This document shows, piece by piece, positions 59,137 through 64,000 of a stretch of DNA of 64,000 nucleotides (the stretch's first letter is position 1; each line of letters begins with the position of its first letter). A program made the position numbers and the translations under genes. Below the pieces are notes generated by a model that saw only the letters and a program-made list of their open reading frames with translations, was not told where the DNA came from and made no database searches. Location of the stretch: NCBI RefSeq assembly GCF_001612965.1, contig NZ_BDBL01000034.1, positions 1 to 64,000 on the forward strand, read 5' to 3'. The stretch is from Nocardia kruczakiae NBRC 101016 (GTDB taxonomy: Bacteria; Actinomycetota; Actinomycetes; Mycobacteriales; Mycobacteriaceae).

Positions 59137-60312
59137 GTGGTGATGAGCGGACCGCTGACCGGAGTTCGGGTGCTGGTCCTGGCCGGCATGGGGCCGGTGC
59201 CCTTCGTCAGTATGTTGCTGGCGGATATGGGCGCCCAGGTGGTACGGGTGGTGCGCCCGTCGCATCGGTCCGCGCGGGCACTGAGCCAAACGGACGGTCT
59301 GGGAGCGGAATTCGACGTCGTCAATCGCGGTGGTGAGGCGATCGCGGTGGACCTCAAGGATTCTGACGGTGTCGAGAACGTGTTGCGACTGGTCGCGGGA
59401 GCGGATGTCTTCATAGAGGGATATCGGCCAGGGGTGGCCGAAAGGCTCGGTCTGGGCCCGGCCGTCGTGTGTGCGCGCAACCCGGAGATCGTCTACACCC
59501 GGCTGACCGGATACGGCCAGAACGGCCCGCTCGCCACCGAAGCCGGACACGACATCAACTACGTCGCGCAAACCGGCGCACTGCATGCGATGGCGCGGGC
59601 GGGTGAGGCGCCGCGGCCGCCGATCAACCTGCTCGGCGACTACGCCGGTGGAGCGGCGATCGGCGCCTTCGGCATCGTCTGCGCGCTGCTCGAGGCGTGG
59701 AAGTCCGGGCGTGGGCAAGTCGTCGACGCCGCCATGATCGACGGGGTGGCGCTGCTGACCGCAAAATTGCAGGGGCTGCGCGCTGCGGGGCTCTATTCCG
59801 ATGAGCCCGGCACCAATTACCTGGACTCCGGCGCGCCGTTCTACGACACCTACGAGTGCGCCGACGGCAACTACATCGCGGTCGGCGCGCTCGAGCCCGA
59901 CTTCTATGCCGAATTCCTGTCCCGGCTGGGCGTCGACACCACACAGTGGCCCGCTCAGGACGATCGTGGCCACTGGCCGCGGCTGCGTGAGCTGATCGCC
60001 GCCACCATCGCGACCCGGACTCGTGCGGAATGGGCCGGAATCTACGAGGGCACCGACGCGTGTGTCACCCCCGTGCTGAACTTCGACGAGGCCGCCGATG
60101 ATCCGCACAATGCCGAGCGCGAACTGTTCCACCGCGTGCACGGCGTCCTGCAACCGGCTCCCGCCCCGCGGCTGAGCCGCACCCCGCCCCGCGCCCCCTC
60201 GGTGCCGCGAACCGAGCATCTCGAGGTGGCCGAGCTGATCGCCGCGTGGACCGGGGCCTCACAGGATAGCGAATACGCTGCCGCACAAGCAGTATCGGAG
60301 GAGAAGCGGTGA
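59137..60312 (+). CDS. CaiB/BaiF family III CoA-transferase 2
   Basis: The protein has up to 391 residues; the start may be 59137 (GTG), 59140 (GTG) or 59143 (ATG), all after CAGGAG. Family motifs are SMLLADMGAQVVRVVRPSHR, GGEAIAVDLKDSDG, NPEIVYTRLTGYGQNGPLAT, the catalytic Asp in EAGHDINYVAQTGAL, and NYLDSGAPFYDTYECADGNY. The GHDINY active-site variant and this last motif are typical of the alpha-methylacyl-CoA racemase branch, so racemisation of a methyl-branched acyl-CoA is possible. Its stop overlaps the next start by 4 bases. Confidence 0.88.
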   Translation: MVMSGPLTGVRVLVLAGMGPVPFVSMLLADMGAQVVRVVRPSHRSARALSQTDGLGAEFDVVNRGGEAIAVDLKDSDGVENVLRLVAGADVFIEGYRPGVAERLGLGPAVVCARNPEIVYTRLTGYGQNGPLATEAGHDINYVAQTGALHAMARAGEAPRPPINLLGDYAGGAAIGAFGIVCALLEAWKSGRGQVVDAAMIDGVALLTAKLQGLRAAGLYSDEPGTNYLDSGAPFYDTYECADGNYIAVGALEPDFYAEFLSRLGVDTTQWPAQDDRGHWPRLRELIAATIATRTRAEWAGIYEGTDACVTPVLNFDEAADDPHNAERELFHRVHGVLQPAPAPRLSRTPPRAPSVPRTEHLEVAELIAAWTGASQDSEYAAAQAVSEEKR

Positions 60313-61454
60313 CCGCCCCACTGTCCGGAATTACCGTTGTCGGTGTGGAGCAGGCCATCTCGGCGCCCCTGTGCACTCGGCACCTCGCCGATCTCGGCGC
60401 CCGGGTGATCAAGGTCGAGCAGCCCGGCTTCGGCGATTCGACGCGGCACTACGACCGGATCGTCAAAGGGATGGCCGCCCACTTCGTGTGGCTCAACCAC
60501 GGTAAGGAATCCGCGGCGCTCGACCTGACCGCGGCGGACGATCTCGAGGTGTTCGCCGGTCTCCTCGAACAGGCCGATGTGCTGGTATCCAATCTCGGTC
60601 CGGGTGCGCTGGGGCGTCTCGGATTCGAGCCCGAGCAATTGCTCGAACGCTATCCGCGGCTGATCGTCGTCGACATCTCCGGCTACGGCCGTGGCGGGCC
60701 GTTGGACCACAAACGCGCCTACGACCTGCTGATCCAGGCCGAAGGCGGTTCGTGCTCGATTACCGGAACACCCGGTGCACCCGCCAAACCCGGGATTCCC
60801 GTCGCCGATGTGGGGACCGCGCTCTACGCCTACTCCGCCGTACTCGCCGCACTGTACGACCGCGAGCGCACCGGCCGGGGCGCGCTGATCCCTGTCGCCA
60901 TGCTCGATGTGGTCGCCGAGATGATGGGTTTCGCGCTGAACCAGGTGATTCATGCCGGGACCGAACCCGAACCGGTCGGAATGGGTTCGCCGATGATCGC
61001 CCCGTACGGCGCCTACCCGACCGCCGACGGGCACACCGCCGTGCTCGGTACCACGAGCGATCGCGAATGGCGCCGTCTCACAACGGATCTGCTCGATCGG
61101 CCCGATCTGGCGGAGGAGCCGCGATACCGGCACAACCACGATCGGGTCGCTCATCGCGAGGAATTGGACGAGATCGTCGGTGCCTGGTGCGCCCAGCGGG
61201 ACCTGGCCGATATTCAGCGACTGGCCGATGCGGCCGGTATCGGGAATGCCCGGCTCAACGGTGTGCGGGAACTGGCCGAACATCCGCAGCTGGCCGAGCG
61301 GGACCGCTGGCGCGAGGTCGACTCCCCGGCCGGTCCGCTGCCCGCGCTGTTGCCACCCGCACTCGCGCGGGGCTGGGCGGCGCGGTCGGGGAGTGTACCG
61401 GAACTGGGGGCCGATACCGAGGCCATCCGCAAGGAATTCGGCGGCTCCCGCTGA
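60309..61454 (+). CDS. CaiB/BaiF family III CoA-transferase 3
   Basis: The 381-residue protein has VVGVEQAISAPLCTRHLADL, GARVIKVEQPGFGDSTRHYD, HGKESAALDLTAADD, DISGYGRGGPLDHKRAYDLL with the catalytic Asp, and GIPVADVGTALYAYSAVLAA. The motifs point to a true CoA-transferase rather than a racemase. It overlaps the preceding gene by 4 bases and so is co-translated with it. The GntR-type regulator follows. Confidence 0.9.
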   Translation: MTAPLSGITVVGVEQAISAPLCTRHLADLGARVIKVEQPGFGDSTRHYDRIVKGMAAHFVWLNHGKESAALDLTAADDLEVFAGLLEQADVLVSNLGPGALGRLGFEPEQLLERYPRLIVVDISGYGRGGPLDHKRAYDLLIQAEGGSCSITGTPGAPAKPGIPVADVGTALYAYSAVLAALYDRERTGRGALIPVAMLDVVAEMMGFALNQVIHAGTEPEPVGMGSPMIAPYGAYPTADGHTAVLGTTSDREWRRLTTDLLDRPDLAEEPRYRHNHDRVAHREELDEIVGAWCAQRDLADIQRLADAAGIGNARLNGVRELAEHPQLAERDRWREVDSPAGPLPALLPPALARGWAARSGSVPELGADTEAIRKEFGGSR

Positions 61455-61486
61455 CCGAGGGGATCTGTCCGTCCGGAAAGTATGAG

Positions 61487-61495
61487 GCATAATGC
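61487..61495. promoter_or_regulatory. GCAT-A-ATGC repeat upstream of the GntR gene
   Basis: A small perfect repeat in an AT-richer patch (AGTATGAGGCATAATGCATG) 32 bases before the GntR start. It may be an autoregulatory site, but it does not match the ATATAATATAT motif. Confidence 0.25.
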
Positions 61496-61526
61496 ATGAA
61501 AGTGCCGACCGGAAAGGACCGGGTTC

Positions 61527-62240
61527 ATGGAACCGACGTCGCGGAGTTTGCCGCGCAGCTCGAATTCCCAGCGTCAGCAGCTGTCGGAGGACGTCGCCAG
61601 TTATGTTCGTGAGCTGATTATCTCGGGACGGGTTCGGCCGGGGGATTTTCTGCGCACCGAACCGATCGCGGAAGCGGTCGGCGTGAGCAATACTCCCGTG
61701 CGCGAGGGATTGCTGCTCCTCAGCGGAGAGGGATTCGTCGAACTCGTCCCGCGGCGGGGCTTCATGGTCTCGGCATTCAGCCGTCAGGACGTGCGCGACA
61801 TTTTCTGGGCGCAGGCGGCGTTGGCCGCCGAATTGGCGGGGCGCGCAGCGAAATTGATCACCCCGAGCCAGCTCGATCATCTCGCCGATGTCAACGCTCG
61901 CCACGCCGAGGCGGTAGCGAGTGGTGACAATCCGGAGCTGGTGGTCCAGCTAGGACACGAATTCCACCGCACGATCAACCTGGCCGCCGACTCCCGCCGC
62001 CTGGCGATGCTGCTGCGCTCGATCGTGCGCCAACTGCCCAACCGCTTCTACAACGACATCGAAGGCCACAGCGCCGACACGATGAAGCAGCATCCGGCGA
62101 TTCTGGAAGCGCTGCAGAAACGCCGCGGGAAGGCCGTCAGCACCTTGATGCGCGATCACATCATGGAAGGCGCGGACGAGTTGGTGTCGATGTTGGAGGC
62201 ACAGGGCTTGTGGGCCGAGGAAGAGAAGTCCACCGCCTAG
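61527..62240 (+). CDS. GntR/FadR-type transcriptional regulator (FCD domain)
   Basis: The 237-residue protein has an N-terminal winged helix (about residues 18-85; LRTEPIAEAVGVSNTPVREG, FVELVPRRGFMVSAFS) and a helical FCD ligand domain (about 95-225) with the metal/ligand histidines in EFHRTINLAADSRRLAMLLR and LMRDHIMEGADELV. FCD regulators typically repress acid or acyl-CoA catabolism until the substrate binds. It closes the acyl-CoA gene set and is the best local candidate for the regulator that binds the AT-rich palindromes, though this is inference. Confidence 0.9.
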   Translation: MEPTSRSLPRSSNSQRQQLSEDVASYVRELIISGRVRPGDFLRTEPIAEAVGVSNTPVREGLLLLSGEGFVELVPRRGFMVSAFSRQDVRDIFWAQAALAAELAGRAAKLITPSQLDHLADVNARHAEAVASGDNPELVVQLGHEFHRTINLAADSRRLAMLLRSIVRQLPNRFYNDIEGHSADTMKQHPAILEALQKRRGKAVSTLMRDHIMEGADELVSMLEAQGLWAEEEKSTA

Positions 62241-62329
62241 CGTGACCGATCCGTCAGCCGAGCCGACGAGAAATCCGGTCGGGGGCTCTCGGGGTCGGCC
62301 CCGACGCTGCCGGCTGATTGACTCGACGG

Positions 62330-62944
62330 ATGAGTCTTTCGACGCATCTCGAAGAAATCGGACTTCCCCAGATCCGGCAACAGCTCGCGCACCCCACCGT
62401 GGCCGGTATCGCCCGGGGTGATCTTCCGGAGCAGGTCTTCCGGGCCTGGCTCGAGCAGGACTATCTGTTCCTGCTCGACTACGTCCGGGTTTTCGCGCGA
62501 CTCGCCTGGCAGGCGCCGGCATCCCATCTCGGCGATCTCGTGGATCTGGCACATGCGACCTATCACGACGAGTTGTCGTTGCATCGATCGCTGGCGGCCG
62601 ACTTCGGGGCCGATCTCGACGGTGCGACGAAAGGCGAGACGTGCGCGGAGTATTCGGCCTTCCTGCTGGATTCGGCGGCGTCCTACGCCGACGGTCTGGC
62701 GGCGCTGTACCCGTGCATGTGGGGCTACTCCACGCTCGGTGCGATCCTGGCACGGACCATGCCGGACGAGCCGCGTTATCGGCGATGGATCCAGACCTAC
62801 GCCGATCCGGAATTCGCGGCGTCGACTCGCCGCTGTGCTCGGATGCTCGACGAGGTCGCCGTCGACCCCGCCCGCGCGGAACGCCTTTTCCGGCAGGGTC
62901 TTCGATTCGAGTTGGAGTTCTGGGATGTCCCGGCGACGGCGTGA
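62330..62944 (+). CDS. TenA-like protein
   Basis: The ATG at 62330 gives 204 residues of all-helical TenA/THI-4 type sequence: LPEQVFRAWLEQDYLFLLDY, YHDELSLHRSLAADFG, and ALYPCMWGYSTLGAILA, where the Cys corresponds to a conserved active-site region of TenA. The C-terminus FRQGLRFELEFWD is also typical. TenA enzymes hydrolyse aminopyrimidine degradation products of thiamine; the family also includes other haem-oxygenase-fold proteins, so the exact role is uncertain. No thiamine gene is adjacent. Confidence 0.82.
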   Translation: MSLSTHLEEIGLPQIRQQLAHPTVAGIARGDLPEQVFRAWLEQDYLFLLDYVRVFARLAWQAPASHLGDLVDLAHATYHDELSLHRSLAADFGADLDGATKGETCAEYSAFLLDSAASYADGLAALYPCMWGYSTLGAILARTMPDEPRYRRWIQTYADPEFAASTRRCARMLDEVAVDPARAERLFRQGLRFELEFWDVPATA

Positions 62945-63001
62945 TGTAGAGATCGTCATGGTTGCGGACTGCGTGGCCAATCCACGTCGAGCGGCCGGGA
63001 A

Positions 63002-63286
63002 CTATGCCGTGCGCCGATTCGAGAGATTCCGGCGATGAGCCCAGCGGTACTCCATCCGTTCGCCTGGCGTCAGACCACCCCAAACACCGTGGGGCTCATG
63101 GGAGGTGATGGCGTGATCGCGGCAGCTGGTCAGTACCGGGCAGCGAGCACACACGCGCTTGGCGGGCTCGGGTGCGTCGTCGGTATAGAAGATGTTCACG
63201 TCGGCGGTGCGGCAGGCGGCGTGTAGTTGCCAATCCCAGGCCTCGGTATGCGGCGGTGGGAGGTCGAGGGGTTTCTCGCGGGCCAA
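63002..63286 (-). CDS. WhiB-like iron-sulfur regulator
   Basis: I propose a TTG start at 63286, six bases after AAGGA, giving 94 residues; the frame is open further upstream but that part overlaps the thioesterase gene. The four cluster cysteines are C25, C46, C49 and C55 (C-x20-C-x2-C-x5-C), followed by the GVWGG turn (67-71) and a basic C-terminal tail (RWAHRRNLSNRR). WhiB proteins hold a [4Fe-4S] cluster and bind the principal sigma factor to control gene expression. The gene starts 10 bases after the thioesterase stop on the same strand. Confidence 0.9.
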   Translation of the reverse strand: MAREKPLDLPPPHTEAWDWQLHAACRTADVNIFYTDDAPEPAKRVCARCPVLTSCRDHAITSHEPHGVWGGLTPGERMEYRWAHRRNLSNRRTA

Positions 63287-63296
63287 CGGTGATCCT

Positions 63297-64000
63297 TCAG
63301 AGTCGGCGCAGTGCGTAGCGCCCGACGGTGCGGCGGGCATTGGCCAGGGCGGAAGCGGTGACGGTGCCGAGGACGCCGCGCCGATCGAAGACGACCGCGG
63401 TGCCGACCGCCAGGCCCAGCTGCTCCACCCGCTCGGTGAGGGCCAGGCCCAGCCCGGTGGACTCCGGAAGCCGAGCCATGGCCAGCGTGACGTCCGGGTT
63501 GATGTATTCCAGGCCCGCACTGCCGAGGTTGGCGATCAAATTCGTCACATCGGCGACCGAGGCGGCCAGCTGGAACGGTGTCACGGTTTCGCCCTCCACG
63601 ACGGGAATCGGGAAGTGCCAGATCTGTTTACGTTCGCTGTGCTGGAAGCCCTCGGTCCATTCACCCCAGCCGCGGCCGGGGTCGAGATACAGTCGCTCCC
63701 GGTCCGGCGGCGGTGTGCGAGCCTCGGGTGGGGTGGGGGAGGCGCCGCCCGACCAGACGGTCCCGTCCGGTGTCGCACTCGGTCGTAGATACAGCGCGCT
63801 CGCCCGCGCGACCGGCTGCCCGTCTTGGTTCAGCACCGCATCGATCAGGCACAGTCGTGGTCCGTCGCGCACGACGGTCGCCGAGGTCACCGAGGGCCTC
63901 ATCTTCGCGGCCCGGAACAGGTCCACGGTCCACCGCGCCGGCTGCAGATCATGACGTCCGATGGTGTCGATCGTCCGTTCGGCTTCCCGCGCCAGCGCGC
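63297..64000 (-). CDS. Acyl-CoA thioesterase family protein, 5' end outside the window
   Basis: The double hot-dog thioesterase pattern (PF13622) is visible: ARWTVDLFRAAKMRPSVTSA, LCLIDAVLNQDGQPVARASA, a middle linker, then PFQLAASVADVTNLIANLGS, YINPDVTLAMARLPE and GVLGTVTASALANARR. An internal GTG could start a shorter protein at 63926, but the frame continues with family-like sequence (ALAREAERTIDTIGRHDLQP) to the window edge, so the gene is truncated by the window. It should hydrolyse an acyl-CoA. WhiB follows on the same strand. Confidence 0.82.
   Translation of the reverse strand, partial: ALAREAERTIDTIGRHDLQPARWTVDLFRAAKMRPSVTSATVVRDGPRLCLIDAVLNQDGQPVARASALYLRPSATPDGTVWSGGASPTPPEARTPPPDRERLYLDPGRGWGEWTEGFQHSERKQIWHFPIPVVEGETVTPFQLAASVADVTNLIANLGSAGLEYINPDVTLAMARLPESTGLGLALTERVEQLGLAVGTAVVFDRRGVLGTVTASALANARRTVGRYALRRL

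Noticed and set aside
32503..62240. A genomic island or mobile element carrying the catabolic cluster
   Set aside because: No integrase, transposase, tRNA, direct repeat or clear change in base composition was seen at its borders.

Overview
The window looks like chromosomal DNA of a high-GC actinobacterium, most likely a mycolic-acid Mycobacteriales genus such as Nocardia or Rhodococcus. The reasons are very GC-rich coding sequence with many GTG starts, a WS/DGAT wax-ester/triacylglycerol synthase, a WhiB-like protein, a RsbW/SpoIIE/STAS partner-switching set, several P450s and many CoA-linked catabolic enzymes. The genus cannot be fixed from sequence reading alone. I found no rRNA, tRNA, CRISPR array, insertion sequence or phage gene.

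Layout. 0-2 kb: a copper group (a twin-arginine exported protein cut by the window edge, a PCu(A)C lipoprotein, a histidine-containing membrane protein). 2-8 kb: GtrA protein, XRE regulator, two FAD oxidoreductases, WS/DGAT. 8-12 kb: a four-gene operon of STAS protein, RsbW-like kinase, PAS-GAF-PP2C phosphatase and a cobalamin-binding protein with the Wx9EH signature of AdoCbl photoreceptors. 12-23 kb: small membrane proteins (DUF1304, TspO), XRE regulator, NmrA-like protein, two tandem dienelactone-hydrolase-like enzymes, UvrA2, a P450, and a decayed third hydrolase copy. 23-30 kb: two secreted beta-propeller proteins around a P450 that lacks the ExxR motif, plus NTF2-fold, SDR and cupin proteins. 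Four copies of a 20-bp inverted repeat (consensus near GTGTCCAAATATCTGGACAC) lie in this part.

30-49 kb: two mirrored catabolic operons. Each carries a hydantoinase-A/hydantoinase-B pair of the acetone/acetophenone carboxylase superfamily, a paralogous small CxxC...CxxC zinc-ribbon protein, an aldehyde dehydrogenase and an SDR. The second also has a duplicated EthD-like protein and an acyl-CoA ligase. A GAF-LuxR regulator, a DUF3052 protein and a GNAT enzyme lie between them. The gene content suggests alcohol or aldehyde oxidation, ATP-dependent carboxylation or hydrolysis, then CoA activation of an unknown substrate.

49-62 kb: AraC regulator, LtrA membrane protein, MmgE/PrpD protein, an aldehyde dehydrogenase that has lost its catalytic middle, then CaiB/BaiF CoA-transferases (three), MaoC hydratase, acyl-CoA synthetase, acyl-CoA dehydrogenase and a GntR/FCD regulator: an acyl-CoA degradation route. 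A second operator-like palindrome, ATATAATATAT, occurs exactly four times and once with one mismatch, always just upstream of catabolic or regulatory genes between 29 and 55 kb, so these operons probably share a regulator. 62-64 kb: TenA-like, WhiB-like and acyl-CoA thioesterase genes.

The best candidates for undescribed biology are the twin carboxylase-like operons with zinc-ribbon partners, the two operator families that tie the 23-55 kb genes together, and the cobalamin-linked partner-switching operon.
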